This document shows positions 17,411-26,659 of a stretch of 64,000 nucleotides of DNA, piece by piece. The notes beneath the pieces were generated by a model. The model was not told the origin of the DNA and made no database searches. It saw nothing but the letters and a program-made list of their open reading frames with translations. Position 1 is the first letter of the stretch. Every line of letters starts with the position of its first letter. The stretch is from an uncultured Bacteroidales bacterium. GTDB lineage: Bacteria; Bacteroidota; Bacteroidia; Bacteroidales; WCHB1-69. The DNA lies in assembly GCA_900316305.1 (NCBI GenBank), contig ONCM01000003.1, positions 26,198-90,197 of the forward strand. The letters run 5' to 3'. Made by a program: the position numbers and the translations under genes.

Positions 17411-18400
17411 TTATTTTATAAAAGAGCAGATAATAAAGATCAGGCTGGCGGCCTGTAAAATGTTGCGAGCCAGGAACCAACGGATGGCAAACCACTCCAA
17501 ATGATTCTCGCAAATGAGATCCCAGTGCTCGATAGGACCATACCACCATTTCCGTTGGAACTCGCGTTCCGGATGGTAACAGAATTGGTACAGCAGATAA
17601 AACAAAGCGATGGATCTCGGCAAAACCAAGAAAATGGCGGCAAAAACAAAATGTAAATGGCCAAGTAGGATGGCTATCAACAAGATGATGTACGGGGAGA
17701 AATTGAAGATGGCGGAGGCAACCAACTGCAACGGACGGGTTTTCAACACCTCAGCCAACGTTTTCTTACCCACCTTCCGATCCGTGTTCGTTTCCATGAT
17801 GGAATGCGTGAACAAGATGTTGACGACCCACAGACCCACCGCAACGGAGGCCACCCATACACCGGCATTAAGGCTTCCACAGGCCGCATAGTGCACGCCT
17901 GTCATAAGCAGGGGACCGAAAATGAGACCCGTAACGAGTTCACCGAGACCGTGATAACAAAAACGGATAGGCTTTCCCGAATAGAAGAAGCCGAGAAATC
18001 CGGCGGCGAGGGCAATATAAAGCGGTACAAGTCCGCGTTTCACGAAGACAACGCAGCCCAACAACAACGCGGCAAGTCCGAAAAGGGAGGCCACCACAAA
18101 AAGTTGACGCGGGGTCACCTCACCGGAGGTCAGGTACGGACTTTTGGCGATACGGGCACGCTGCCCCTCTGCCGCCGTCTGCTCACGAACCTCCTCACTC
18201 TTGAACTGGTAGTCAAAATAGTCGTCAAAGAGGTTCACCGACAAGTGCGCCAGCATCACCCCAAAAACCGCGACAATGCTCAATCCGATGGAAAAATTTT
18301 CGTTCCCGACAGCCATAAACACGGCCACCAGTGCCGGCAACACGCTCTGTGGCAACGCATACGCCCGCGCGTTCTGAATCCAATAGATGATTTTTTTCAT
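17411..18400 (-). CDS. menA: UbiA-family prenyltransferase, probable 1,4-dihydroxy-2-naphthoate prenyltransferase
   Basis: 329 residues, mostly membrane helices. It carries the UbiA Asp-rich motif as NLFDDYFDYQF (about residues 57-67) and a second Asp region, TNTDRKVGKKT. It would attach a polyprenyl chain to 1,4-dihydroxy-2-naphthoate for menaquinone, the respiratory quinone of Bacteroidetes. No other men gene is near. The C-terminus (about 270-310) has an unusual hydrophilic stretch, WYGPIEHWDLICENH. A related UbiA function cannot be excluded. The tRNA-Glu terminator ends just before its start. Confidence 0.75.
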   Translation of the reverse strand: MKKIIYWIQNARAYALPQSVLPALVAVFMAVGNENFSIGLSIVAVFGVMLAHLSVNLFDDYFDYQFKSEEVREQTAAEGQRARIAKSPYLTSGEVTPRQLFVVASLFGLAALLLGCVVFVKRGLVPLYIALAAGFLGFFYSGKPIRFCYHGLGELVTGLIFGPLLMTGVHYAACGSLNAGVWVASVAVGLWVVNILFTHSIMETNTDRKVGKKTLAEVLKTRPLQLVASAIFNFSPYIILLIAILLGHLHFVFAAIFLVLPRSIALFYLLYQFCYHPEREFQRKWWYGPIEHWDLICENHLEWFAIRWFLARNILQAASLIFIICSFIK

Positions 18401-18418
18401 TTCAAATTTTCATTATAC

Positions 18419-18448
18419 AAAAAAACCATCTGTTGGTGTGACAGATGG
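18419..18448 (-). terminator. terminator of tRNA-Glu
   Basis: A perfect 8-bp stem, CCATCTGT with ACAGATGG (18426-18433 and 18441-18448), is followed on the - strand by seven T. Confidence 0.85.
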
Positions 18449-18458
18449 CCTTGTTTTG

Positions 18459-18530
18459 TACTGCGTACGAGAATCGAACTCGTATTGCAAGATTGAGAAT
18501 CTTGATTCCTAACCGTTAGAAGAACGCAGC
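18459..18530 (-). tRNA. tRNA-Glu (anticodon CTC)
   Basis: 72 bases fold as a full cloverleaf. Acceptor GCTGCGT pairs ACGCAGT (first pair G-T). The D-stem is TTCT/GGAA with loop AACGGTTA, the anticodon stem CAAGA/TCTTG with loop TTCTCAA, and the T-arm ACGAG-TTCGATT-CTCGT. CCA is not encoded. A -7 box (TATTTTTG, 18546-18553 on -) lies just upstream and a terminator just downstream. Confidence 0.93.
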
Positions 18531-18545
18531 AGTTGAAATCGGCGG

Positions 18546-18553
18546 CAAAAATA
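18546..18553 (-). promoter_or_regulatory. -7 element for tRNA-Glu
   Basis: TATTTTTGCCGCC on the - strand, 16 bases before the mature tRNA 5' end. Confidence 0.55.
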
Positions 18554-18606
18554 CACTTTTTTTTAATACAGCAACGGGTTGTGGCAAAATTTTTCTTTGA
18601 TGCCCC

Positions 18607-18650
18607 GTAGAGACGCGCTGCAGCACGTCTCTACAACAGCATGTCTCTAC
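18607..18650. repeat. GTAGAGACG palindrome, copy E plus half copy
   Basis: 18607-18634 is identical to 16324-16351. A half copy (CATGTCTCTAC) follows to 18650, reaching the 3' end of the nfo gene. Confidence 0.75.
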
Positions 18651-19495
18651 AATGATTTCACAAGACCTTGCAACAATTTGATTTCCTCCGCCCACAACGT
18701 CTCATCCGGCGTTTCCAAAATGAGCGGGATGTTGTCAAAGCGCGGATCGTTCATGAACCGCTCGAAAAATTCCATACCCAAAAGTCCCTTGCCAATGCTG
18801 TCGTGACGATCGACACGACTGCCGAGATCCTTTTTCGTATCATTGAGGTGGATAGCCCGCAAATAGCGAAAACCAACCGTCGCCTCAAATTCTTCAAAAG
18901 CGGCTTTGTAGCCGTTCTCTGTCTTCAGATCATAACCGGCAGAATAGGTGTGGCAGGTATCCAAGCACACCCCTACCCTACTCTTATCTTCCACCTTGTC
19001 AATAATATACGCCAAATGTTGGAAACTAAAACCCACATTGGAACCCTGTCCTGCTGTATTTTCAATCACAGCCGTCACACCCTGCGTCTTGTCCAACGCG
19101 ATGTTGATGCTCTCTGCAACCAAGGTGAGACAAGCCTCCAACGAAATCTGCTTCAGATGGCTGCCCGGGTGGAAATTAAGCATTTTTAACCCTAGTTGCT
19201 CGCAACGCTGCATCTCTTCCAAGAAGGAGTTGCGCGACTTCTCCAACCCTTCCGCATCGGGACTGCCAAGATTGATGAGGTAACTGTCGTGCGGAAGCAC
19301 ATAATCTGCAGAAATACCCGATTTTTCAAGATTTTCCTTGAAAGCCGTGATGGACTTCTCACTCAACGGCGCCGAAAACCACTGTCGCTGATTCTTGGTG
19401 AACAAAGCGAAAGCAGTAGCACCCACCTGCATGGCATTCAACGGGGCATTCTCCACCCCACCACTCGCACTCACATGAGGACCAATGTACTTCAT
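18647..19495 (-). CDS. nfo: deoxyribonuclease IV (AP endonuclease)
   Basis: 282 residues, the usual length. It starts [14 protein letters not shown], the family N-terminus. Zinc-binding segments are visible: [57 protein letters not shown] and a closing LILETPDE. It cleaves DNA at abasic sites in base excision repair. The stop codon sits in the edge of a repeat half copy. It follows purM with a 52-base gap, so it may be read from the queA-purM transcript. Confidence 0.95.
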   Translation of the reverse strand: MKYIGPHVSASGGVENAPLNAMQVGATAFALFTKNQRQWFSAPLSEKSITAFKENLEKSGISADYVLPHDSYLINLGSPDAEGLEKSRNSFLEEMQRCEQLGLKMLNFHPGSHLKQISLEACLTLVAESINIALDKTQGVTAVIENTAGQGSNVGFSFQHLAYIIDKVEDKSRVGVCLDTCHTYSAGYDLKTENGYKAAFEEFEATVGFRYLRAIHLNDTKKDLGSRVDRHDSIGKGLLGMEFFERFMNDPRFDNIPLILETPDETLWAEEIKLLQGLVKSL

Positions 19496-19547
19496 ACCTT
19501 AAACACATTCGTATGTTGCCATGCTATAGCAACTTTACAACTATCAC

Positions 19548-20582
19548 CTAAACTAACTTAATATCCACAACACCCTCCTTATCGGTAACATTACCGATAA
19601 CGAACGCCTTCTCACCCAGCTCGTTGAACATCTTTACAGTGCGGTCAGCATCTTTCGGGTCCACCATCAGGACCATGCCGATACCCATGTTGAAGACATT
19701 GAACATCTCACGGTGATCGACCTTGCCGTACTTTTCAAGGAACGGGAAGATGGCGGGCATTTCCCAATTGTGTTCGTCCACGAAGATGCCTTGTCCGGGA
19801 CGCAAAGCACGCGGAATATTTTCGTCGAAACCACCACCGGTGATGTGACAGATAGCGTGAATATCAACACTTTTTAACACCTTTAACACGGGCTTCACAT
19901 AGATGCGCGTGGGGGTGAGCAGCACGTTGCCAAGCGTGTCGGGCAGCGTGTCGTATTTCTTGTTCAAATCCAGCTGGTTGTCTTTGAAGACAATCTTGCG
20001 GACGAGGGAGAATCCATTGGAATGCACGCCAGAAGAGGCCAAACCGATGAGCACATCGCCGACGTTAACCTTCGAACCGTCAATGAGTTTGGATTTCTCC
20101 ACCGCACCAACGGTGAAACCGGCGATGTCGTATTCGTCCTCATCGTACATGTCAGGCATCTCAGCCGTCTCGCCCCCGATAAGCGCACAGTTGGACAGCA
20201 CACAGCCGTCAGCCACGCCCTTCACAATCGCCTCGATTTTGGCAGGATGGTTCTTGCCCACAGCGATGTAGTCCAGGAAGAACAGAGGAGCTGCACCCTG
20301 GGCGAGTACGTCGTTGACGCACATGGCCACGGCATCCTGACCGATCGTGTCGTGACGGTCCATCATGAACGCCAGTTTGAGCTTGGTGCCCACACCGTCG
20401 GTACCGCTGACCAAAACGGGTTCCTTGTAGCCAAGGGAGGCCAAATCGAACATACCGCCGAAGCTGCCGATGTTGCCCATCATGCCGGGACGGTTGGTGC
20501 GGGAAATATGTTTTTTGATGAGGCGCACGGATTCATAGCCTGCTTCCAGCTGTACGCCCGCTGCTTGATATGCTTTTGACAT
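19548..20582 (-). CDS. purM: phosphoribosylformylglycinamidine cyclo-ligase (AIR synthetase)
   Basis: 344 residues, the usual length. It closes the imidazole ring in step five of purine synthesis. Features include [12 protein letters not shown] near the start, [74 protein letters not shown] and MGIGMVLMV, all typical. It begins 22 bases after the queA stop and shares that transcript. No other pur gene is in the window. Confidence 0.97.
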   Translation of the reverse strand: MSKAYQAAGVQLEAGYESVRLIKKHISRTNRPGMMGNIGSFGGMFDLASLGYKEPVLVSGTDGVGTKLKLAFMMDRHDTIGQDAVAMCVNDVLAQGAAPLFFLDYIAVGKNHPAKIEAIVKGVADGCVLSNCALIGGETAEMPDMYDEDEYDIAGFTVGAVEKSKLIDGSKVNVGDVLIGLASSGVHSNGFSLVRKIVFKDNQLDLNKKYDTLPDTLGNVLLTPTRIYVKPVLKVLKSVDIHAICHITGGGFDENIPRALRPGQGIFVDEHNWEMPAIFPFLEKYGKVDHREMFNVFNMGIGMVLMVDPKDADRTVKMFNELGEKAFVIGNVTDKEGVVDIKLV

Positions 20583-20604
20583 AGTTATATCGTATTAAAA
20601 AACG

Positions 20605-21678
20605 TTAAATAATCAACATTGCATCTCCGTAGGTGAGGAAGCGGTATTTCTCCGCCACAGCCTCCTTATAGGCCTTCATCACGAAGTCGTAACCACCGAA
20701 CGCCGCCACCATCATCAACATGGAACTTTGCGGAGCGTGGAAGTTGGTAACCATCGCATTGGCCACTTTGAAACGGTACGGCGGGTAGATGAACTTGTTG
20801 GTCCACATATCCTCCTTGCCGTTCATCTCGGTGGTCTTCACCATGCCGTTATCATACACGGAAGACTCCAAAGCCTTCATCGTGGTGGTACCGACCACCA
20901 CAATTTTGTGACCCTCTTCCTTCGTCTCGTTGATCTTGTTTGCCACCTCGGTGCGGATGATCATACGCTCGGAATCGGGTTTGTGCTTCGACAAATCCTC
21001 CACATCAATATCGTTAAAATTACTTAATCCGGCATGCAGCGTGATATAGGTACGCTCAATGCCCTTGATCTCCATTTTGGAAAGCAGGAAGCGGCTGAAG
21101 TGGAATCCGGCAGCCGGTGCCACTACTGCGCCCTCCTCAGTAGCGTAGATGGTCTGATAGTCCTGTTCATCCTCCGGCTCGATGTCACGCAAACGCTGAA
21201 TATCGTTAGGCAGCGGCGTAGTGCCGATTTCCATGAGCTTTTTCTTGAAAGCATCGTGGTCACCGTCGAAAAGGAAACGCAACGTACGACCACGAGAAGT
21301 GGTATTGTCAATGACCTCAGCCACCAGACTGTCATCCTCGGTGAACGACAGCTTGTTACCGATACGAATCTTGCGGGCGGGATCGACCAAGACATCCCAC
21401 AAACGACTTTCCTCGTCCAGCTCTCTCAACAGAAAAACACGGATTTGGGCGCGGGTCTGCTCCTTCTCCCCGAACATCAAAGCAGGGAAGACGCGGGTGT
21501 TGTTCATCACGAACAAATCCCCTTCGTCAAAGTAGTCTATAATATCTTTAAATAGCTTATGCTCAATAGTTTTTGTCTTTCTATTGAGCACCATCATACG
21601 CGCCTCGTCACGCTCTTCAACAGGGTGCAAAGCGATCAATTCTTGTGGCAAATAATACTTAAATTCGGATAATTTCAT
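20605..21678 (-). CDS. queA: S-adenosylmethionine:tRNA ribosyltransferase-isomerase
   Basis: 357 residues from ATG 21678 ([11 protein letters not shown]); an in-frame TTG one codon earlier is less likely. It performs the epoxyqueuosine step of queuosine modification of GUN-anticodon tRNAs. Family blocks visible: FYLPQELIA-like start, [45 protein letters not shown] and [18 protein letters not shown]. It is the first gene of the queA-purM run. A -7 box lies at 21698-21705 on the same strand. Confidence 0.96.
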   Translation of the reverse strand: MKLSEFKYYLPQELIALHPVEERDEARMMVLNRKTKTIEHKLFKDIIDYFDEGDLFVMNNTRVFPALMFGEKEQTRAQIRVFLLRELDEESRLWDVLVDPARKIRIGNKLSFTEDDSLVAEVIDNTTSRGRTLRFLFDGDHDAFKKKLMEIGTTPLPNDIQRLRDIEPEDEQDYQTIYATEEGAVVAPAAGFHFSRFLLSKMEIKGIERTYITLHAGLSNFNDIDVEDLSKHKPDSERMIIRTEVANKINETKEEGHKIVVVGTTTMKALESSVYDNGMVKTTEMNGKEDMWTNKFIYPPYRFKVANAMVTNFHAPQSSMLMMVAAFGGYDFVMKAYKEAVAEKYRFLTYGDAMLII

Positions 21679-21697
21679 CAACTATAATTTTGGCGCG

Positions 21698-21728
21698 CAA
21701 AGATACAATATTTTTAAGCGTTTGTCAA
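21698..21728 (-). promoter_or_regulatory. promoter for queA
   Basis: TATCTTTG (21698-21705, - strand) with a TTG 20 bases upstream (21726-21728). It is divergent from the pepT promoter. Confidence 0.5.
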
Positions 21729-21763
21729 GTGTTTTTTTTAGAAAAAATTTATAAAAAAAGTTG

Positions 21764-21771
21764 TACCTTTG
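21764..21771 (+). promoter_or_regulatory. -7 element for pepT
   Basis: TACCTTTG followed by CC, 62 bases before the pepT ATG. Confidence 0.5.
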
Positions 21772-21833
21772 CCTTCGGTCATTTTACGACTCTTTTGTCT
21801 ATTCAAGTATTTAATAACCAAATAATTAAAAAT

Positions 21834-23045
21834 ATGAAAGACCTTCTGTTAAAACGTTTCAGCAAGTATATCTCCTACGCGACCACCGCAGACCCTGAAT
21901 CGGAAACCTATCCGAGCACCCAGGCACTTCTCGATTTCGCCGATGTCATGGTGGAAGAACTGAAAAATATTGGTATGCAAAATGTTACAAAAGACCAACA
22001 TGGCTATGTGACCGCTCTGCTGCCCGCCAATACAACAGAAAAACAGCCCGTAATCGGTTTTATGGCGCACCTGGACACCGCACCCGACATGCCCGGCATC
22101 GCCGCACCCGTCATCGTGCCGAACTATGACGGTAGCACCATCGTGCTGGACAAAGAAACTAACACCGTACTCTCCCCTGAAGAATTCCCGGAACTGCTAG
22201 ATTACAAGGGATTAACCATCCTTACCACTGATGGTAAACACCTTCTCGGTGCCGATGACAAAGCCGGCGTGGCCGAAATCGTTTGCGCAATGGAATACCT
22301 CATCCAACATCCTGAAATCAAGCACGGCGACATCAAAGTGGCCTTCTCCCATGACGAAGAGGTCGGCAACGGCGTGAAATTCTTTGACGTAGAGGCTTTT
22401 GGCTGCGATTTCGCCTACACCATGGACGGTGGCGCCATCGGGGAACTGGAGTTCGAAAACTTCAACGCTGCCGGTGCCAACATCCGCATACAAGGCAAGA
22501 ACATCCATCCCGGCTATGCCAAGAACAAGATGGTGAACTCGCAACTTATCGCCATGGAACTCAACAACTTGCTGCCCGCTGCGCAACGTCCCGAACACAC
22601 GCAGGACTATGAAGGATTTTACCTCCTCACCCGCATCGACGGTACGGTGGAGGAGACCAAGATGTCGTACATCATCCGCAACCACAACCGCGAAACCTTC
22701 GAATCGCAGAAAAAATTCATGCAGGAGATTGTCAACTTCCTGAACATCAAGTACAACAATTGCATCACCTGTGAAATCAAGGACCAATATTACAACATGC
22801 GCGAGAAAGTGGAACCCGTCTATTACGTGGTGGAACGCGCCGTGAAGGCGATGAAAGAAGCTGACGTAGAGCCCGTCATCGTGCCCATCCGCGGCGGCAC
22901 CGACGGCGCCAACCTTTCGTTCCGCAACCTCCCCTGCCCCAACATCTTCGCCGGCGGCCACAACTTCCATGGCAAATACGAATATGTGCCGCTGGAATCC
23001 ATGGTGAAAGCCACTGAAGTGATTATTAACATCTCAAAATGCTAA
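21834..23045 (+). CDS. pepT: peptidase T (tripeptide aminopeptidase)
   Basis: 403 residues from ATG 21834 (MKDLLLKRFSKY). An in-frame start at 21690 lies before the promoter box and would add an unlikely leader. It is an M20 zinc metallopeptidase of the cytoplasm that removes the N-terminal residue of tripeptides. Visible sites are MAHLDTAPDMPG, HLLGADDKAGVAEI, SHDEEVGNG, DGGAIGELEFENFNAA, RGGTDGANLSF and the last zinc His in FAGGHNFHG. It is a single + gene among - neighbours, closed by a strong terminator. Confidence 0.96.
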   Translation: MKDLLLKRFSKYISYATTADPESETYPSTQALLDFADVMVEELKNIGMQNVTKDQHGYVTALLPANTTEKQPVIGFMAHLDTAPDMPGIAAPVIVPNYDGSTIVLDKETNTVLSPEEFPELLDYKGLTILTTDGKHLLGADDKAGVAEIVCAMEYLIQHPEIKHGDIKVAFSHDEEVGNGVKFFDVEAFGCDFAYTMDGGAIGELEFENFNAAGANIRIQGKNIHPGYAKNKMVNSQLIAMELNNLLPAAQRPEHTQDYEGFYLLTRIDGTVEETKMSYIIRNHNRETFESQKKFMQEIVNFLNIKYNNCITCEIKDQYYNMREKVEPVYYVVERAVKAMKEADVEPVIVPIRGGTDGANLSFRNLPCPNIFAGGHNFHGKYEYVPLESMVKATEVIINISKC

Positions 23046-23063
23046 TTAACAAGCAAATAAAAC

Positions 23064-23096
23064 AAATGGCGCGAACGTAACATTCGCGCCATTTTT
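23064..23096 (+). terminator. terminator of pepT
   Basis: A perfect 12-bp stem, AAATGGCGCGAA (23064-23075) with its complement (23083-23094), runs into TTTTT. Confidence 0.9.
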
Positions 23097-23123
23097 GTAG
23101 GGATGGGATACCCAAAAAAATTA

Positions 23124-23131
23124 TATTTTTG
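23124..23131 (+). promoter_or_regulatory. -7 element for tRNA-Arg
   Basis: TATTTTTG, 11 bases before the mature tRNA 5' end. Confidence 0.5.
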
Positions 23132-23142
23132 CGCCCCGATTT

Positions 23143-23214
23143 GGTCCTGTAGTTCAATGGATAGAACGGAAGTTTCCTAAACTTTTGATAGGAGTTCGAT
23201 TCTCCTCGGGACTA
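23143..23214 (+). tRNA. tRNA-Arg (anticodon CCT)
   Basis: 72 bases with a complete cloverleaf. Acceptor GGTCCTG pairs CGGGACT (end pair G-T). The D-stem is GTTC/GAAC with loop AATGGATA, the anticodon loop TTCCTAA (reads AGG), and the T-arm AGGAG-TTCGATT-CTCCT. CCA is not encoded. A 28-bp palindrome starts four bases after it. Confidence 0.93.
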
Positions 23215-23218
23215 CTAC

Positions 23219-23246
23219 GTAGAGACGCAAAATTTTGCGTCTCTAC
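23219..23246. repeat. GTAGAGACG palindrome, copy F
   Basis: A perfect 28-bp palindrome with arms GTAGAGACGC around an AAAATTTT centre. It could also act as the tRNA-Arg terminator. Confidence 0.8.
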
Positions 23247-23257
23247 ATTCATTGCCT

Positions 23258-23335
23258 CATCGCATTTCATCGTTTTTCATCGCATTTCATCGTTTTTCAT
23301 CGTTTTTCATCGCATTTCATCGCATTTCATCGTCA
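23258..23335 (-). repeat. CGATGAA tandem array, 10-bp period
   Basis: On the - strand about eight units of CGATGAAATG or CGATGAAAAA follow directly on the stop codon of the lptC-like gene (TGA then CGATGAA). Confidence 0.8.
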
Positions 23336-23896
23336 GAAATCATACCCCACCATCTCCCCGTGCGGGTGGATGATCGTATATTTCGTAAACCGCTCGTCCG
23401 CATCAAAACCGTCACCGTAATTCACCGATCCGTCCCGCTTCACCTGCTTCACCGACTTCGTGGAGTAGATGCTGCGCCGGCGCTGGTCCCAAATTACCTC
23501 ATCGGTAATCACAGAATCCCCATTGATAATATCGTAAATGACCACATTGTCCGTGGCCTTGAACAGATTGTTATTGATCTGGCACGCGTAATTCGCCGTA
23601 ATGATGGCCTGCTTACGCCCAAAATCGTTGAAAGAGGTAATGGTGATCCCTTCCGGACAATCCACGTAAGAAGTGTCCCCGTTGTAGCGGTTGAACATCG
23701 GCGTGGTGACAATGAAACTCGTGCGCCCGGAATCGCTGACGGTGATCGTCATATTCTGAGCCGATTCGTCAGGATATTTGCCATTATATTCAAAAAGTTC
23801 GGATTTTTTTTCCGAAGATTTACAAGCAGCAAAAAGCATCATAATGCACGAGGCGATTATGATGCTTTTGAATGCGTATTTTAGTCTGAAAGACAT
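23333..23896 (-). CDS. lptC: LptC-like LPS export lipoprotein
   Basis: 187 residues. The signal peptide ends in a lipobox, LFAAC (Cys25). Then comes a beta-jelly-roll of LptC/OstA type: FEYNGKYPDESAQNMTI, TTPMFNRYNGDTSYVDCPEGI, a repeating ITANYACQINNN strand, and VIWDQRRRSIYSTKSVKQVKRDG. LptC bridges the inner-membrane LPS exporter to the periplasmic LptA bridge. It is the last gene of a - strand run (pdxA, coaX, outer-membrane protein, TPR protein, lptC), 4 bases after the TPR gene. The stop codon is the first base triplet of the CGATGAA array. Confidence 0.85.
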   Translation of the reverse strand: MSFRLKYAFKSIIIASCIMMLFAACKSSEKKSELFEYNGKYPDESAQNMTITVSDSGRTSFIVTTPMFNRYNGDTSYVDCPEGITITSFNDFGRKQAIITANYACQINNNLFKATDNVVIYDIINGDSVITDEVIWDQRRRSIYSTKSVKQVKRDGSVNYGDGFDADERFTKYTIIHPHGEMVGYDF

Positions 23897-23900
23897 GAGA

Positions 23901-25346
23901 TTATCTCACAGTCGTATTCTCTTGGATCCAGCAGCCCACGTGAACGACATCACCGCTCTTCAGACCGCGTTTGAACAGTTCATCCTTGCTGGGGAATCTC
24001 AGTTTGGAACGATGGTTGTTGGCATCGTTGGCGCAAGAAGGATCAACAGCGACAGCCTTGGCATATTTATCGGCAGCAGCCCAAGCGTATGCACCAGGAA
24101 CCTCATTGTCGCCAGAGCATCCACGAGAGTAGAGGTCTCCAATCAAGATGTAAGCCTTGCCCATATCGGGTTTTGACTTGAGGGCTTCGTAAGCGGCGGC
24201 ACGGGCTTCGGAGTTAGCACCTCTCAGCTGATATGCGAGAGCCAGCATGTAGTTGGCGTCAGCTTTCTGTTCGTGCGTCTCACTCAATTTCACAGCCTCT
24301 TTGAAGTAGTCAACAGTAGCGGTGAAGTTCTCATCCGTCTTGTTCGTAGCATAATTCTTGAGCATGAGATTACCCATCATGAAGGCCGTGTTGCGGCTCG
24401 GGCTGGCTTTATGCAGAATGGACAGACCGTCCTGGAAGACCTGGCTGTTGGTGCAACCGCCCTTGAACATGGTGTTCACCATTTTGCTGACAGCGGCCAA
24501 ATCACCCTTGATTTCTTCGAACTTCTTGGTGTAGAGCATCTCCAAAACTTCGCAAGAAGCGTAAGGCGTCACAGCATTGTTGATCTTCACCAACGTTTTG
24601 CGGTAGTTGACGATGAGCTTAGCCTGACGGGCAGTGTCGGAAGTCAACTTCTTGGCCTGTTTGTCGTAAGCCATACGGTCAATTTCACCTTTTTCCAGTT
24701 GGGCATTCAAAGCTTCCAACGCATCAGCGCTCTGCTCGTAAGCCTTGGTGGCATTCAAGATAGAAAGATCAAGGTAGTCGGTGGCACGCTCGTAGGCCTC
24801 AATCACGATAGAGGTATCTTTCTTGGCCTTGGTCATATTCTCAGCCAACTGATAATACGTGTCCCAAATGGCGGGTTGCGTGTTCTCCTTCTCCATTTCA
24901 ACAGACTGCACAAACCATGTGTATGCCTGCTCATACTGAGATTTACGATATCTCATCGTGTTGTAAGCCTTGAAGCCCAGACCGGAACCGGGAGTGAACT
25001 TCTCCGGGAAATGGTTGCTGCGGACATCGAAGGTGTACATCAAAGAGTCGATGAGCACTTCGCGATGTGCAGAATCCTTCTCATCCTTGATAAGATTCTG
25101 GAACAACGTCTGTGCATTGGTGTAAATGCCGTCCCAAGAGCATGGGCAGTTTTGGATGACATACTGCCAAGATTCGTATGCATCTTTGTAATTCTTGGCA
25201 TTGTAAAATGTTCTGAAATTCGTGATTTGTTCAAGGCATTTCAAGGAATCAGCCTCATTTGCTCCGTATTTGAAGGAGCAGGGTTTCTGCGCGAAGGCGA
25301 AACTTCCGCCGATAACCAGTACGATGACAGCTAAGATCTTTTTCAT
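23901..25346 (-). CDS. periplasmic tetratricopeptide-repeat protein
   Basis: 481 residues. There is a signal peptide (1-19, ending FAFAQ), then helix-rich sequence with TPR pairs, clearest at about 30-75 (FYNAKNYKDAYESWQYV) and in the C-terminal third (FTATVDYFKEAVKLSE, ANYMLALAYQLRGANSEARAAAYEAL, GKAYILIGDLYS). It ends in a short domain, VHVGCWIQENTTVR. It is conserved in Bacteroidales at this position before lptC; the role is probably scaffolding in the periplasm. It lies 32 bases after the outer-membrane protein gene and 4 bases before lptC. Confidence 0.8.
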   Translation of the reverse strand: MKKILAVIVLVIGGSFAFAQKPCSFKYGANEADSLKCLEQITNFRTFYNAKNYKDAYESWQYVIQNCPCSWDGIYTNAQTLFQNLIKDEKDSAHREVLIDSLMYTFDVRSNHFPEKFTPGSGLGFKAYNTMRYRKSQYEQAYTWFVQSVEMEKENTQPAIWDTYYQLAENMTKAKKDTSIVIEAYERATDYLDLSILNATKAYEQSADALEALNAQLEKGEIDRMAYDKQAKKLTSDTARQAKLIVNYRKTLVKINNAVTPYASCEVLEMLYTKKFEEIKGDLAAVSKMVNTMFKGGCTNSQVFQDGLSILHKASPSRNTAFMMGNLMLKNYATNKTDENFTATVDYFKEAVKLSETHEQKADANYMLALAYQLRGANSEARAAAYEALKSKPDMGKAYILIGDLYSRGCSGDNEVPGAYAWAAADKYAKAVAVDPSCANDANNHRSKLRFPSKDELFKRGLKSGDVVHVGCWIQENTTVR

Positions 25347-25378
25347 TTCTTCTTTTATTTTATAGGGTTATTACTTTA

Positions 25379-26659
25379 TTAATCTATCTTAACTCTTTGA
25401 TACCAACGTTCTTGGAGGATGAAGCAGAGTGAGATTCTGTAGTAGTTCTGCTGTACCAAATTGTTCTCCATCGTTCCAGTTCTTCCGTATTCAAACATGA
25501 TATTGATGGACGAATGAGTATTGAACGTGTTTATGGGTAATCCTACGCCTAAACAGACTCCATATTCTGAAATAGGTTTATTGCGCAATGACAATTCTCC
25601 GGTGGTAAACTTGCTTCCCAAACGAAAAGCCAGCTTTTTGAAGAACTTGTTGGATAACGGATCCGGAATATACTGAAAACCAATGGATGACGAAAGCGAG
25701 TTGTGCAACGAATCCGTCGGTTTCAAGAATTCAAATTTCTCCCAATTCCGCCACGTCACGTCCGTGGCAACCGTCAATTTGTCCTTATAGCAGTAGCTAA
25801 TACCACCACCCACGGACTGCGGGATATATAAGTTGCCGCTAATGCCATCTTTATACAATATAGTATCGTATGTCGCCGTGGAAACATAACTACCGCTATA
25901 GGAGTTGACTAAAATACTCTCTTTCGCCCAAATATAAGCGGTGTTGCTATAGACAACACCCAATCCGATACGATGCTTTGGACCGGCATTGAAGAAATAT
26001 TGCAAACCGGCATCAAGATAGATACCTTTCGTCTGATAGGCATCACGCACATAACTGTTGGTGAAGTAGGAACCATCAAATTCAGTATTGGAATATGAAT
26101 AGATGGTACCGAATATATAGCTGGCATTCAAGCCAATAGAGAGTCCTTTACAAATTTTGAACGCATTACCCCAGTAAAGCTGGTTGATACCACCGTCGCC
26201 GCTGTATTTGTAGGTGACCGGTCCGATATTATCCACTACCCGTACATCCTCAATATCGTAACCCACTGAACTGAAGGGCAATATACCCAAACTGGTGCGC
26301 CAATGACGGGTCACCGGCAAACCAATGGCTATATAACCGGGTTGAAAATAGTTGTTCTTCTGCTGCATCTTCATCTGGTTCAACTTCGACATATATACCG
26401 AACCAGAAACATCGGCAATGAACGAGAGAGAATCAAAAGCCGCGTATGACGCAGGATTCCGAAAATTGATGAAATACGGATTCTGCATGGCATACGAAAC
26501 TCCGCCCATGGCATCCAACACACCATTGGAAGAACGGTTCAACGAACCCACCCCATAACTGGAGTATGGCTGGCTGATCTCATTTTGCGCCTGTACATGG
26601 AACACGCACAAGCAGCAAATCAAAAGCATCCATATTTTATGGTCAATCTTCTGAAGCAT
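25379..26659 (-). CDS. outer-membrane beta-barrel protein
   Basis: 426 residues. A signal peptide (about 1-24, ending HVQAQ) precedes a FadL/OmpP1-like barrel: SQPYSSYGVGSLNRSSNGVLDAMGGVSYAM, NFRNPASYAAFDSLSF, many alternating aromatic strands, and a final strand with aromatic residues near RISLCFILQERWYQ. Members of this group are assigned to long-chain hydrophobic compound uptake or simply to outer-membrane structure; the substrate is unknown. The ATG overlaps the coaX stop region by 17 bases, so translation is probably coupled. Confidence 0.8.
   Translation of the reverse strand: MLQKIDHKIWMLLICCLCVFHVQAQNEISQPYSSYGVGSLNRSSNGVLDAMGGVSYAMQNPYFINFRNPASYAAFDSLSFIADVSGSVYMSKLNQMKMQQKNNYFQPGYIAIGLPVTRHWRTSLGILPFSSVGYDIEDVRVVDNIGPVTYKYSGDGGINQLYWGNAFKICKGLSIGLNASYIFGTIYSYSNTEFDGSYFTNSYVRDAYQTKGIYLDAGLQYFFNAGPKHRIGLGVVYSNTAYIWAKESILVNSYSGSYVSTATYDTILYKDGISGNLYIPQSVGGGISYCYKDKLTVATDVTWRNWEKFEFLKPTDSLHNSLSSSIGFQYIPDPLSNKFFKKLAFRLGSKFTTGELSLRNKPISEYGVCLGVGLPINTFNTHSSINIMFEYGRTGTMENNLVQQNYYRISLCFILQERWYQRVKID

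Noticed and set aside
23143-23246. tRNA-Arg as an integration site for a mobile element
   Set aside because: No integrase and no direct repeat of the tRNA end are visible nearby; the adjacent palindrome belongs to the dispersed GTAGAGACG family.
23258-23335. CRISPR array (also considered at 38913-39072 and 57460-57530)
   Set aside because: Units are 10-12 bases with no unique spacers, and no cas gene is present.
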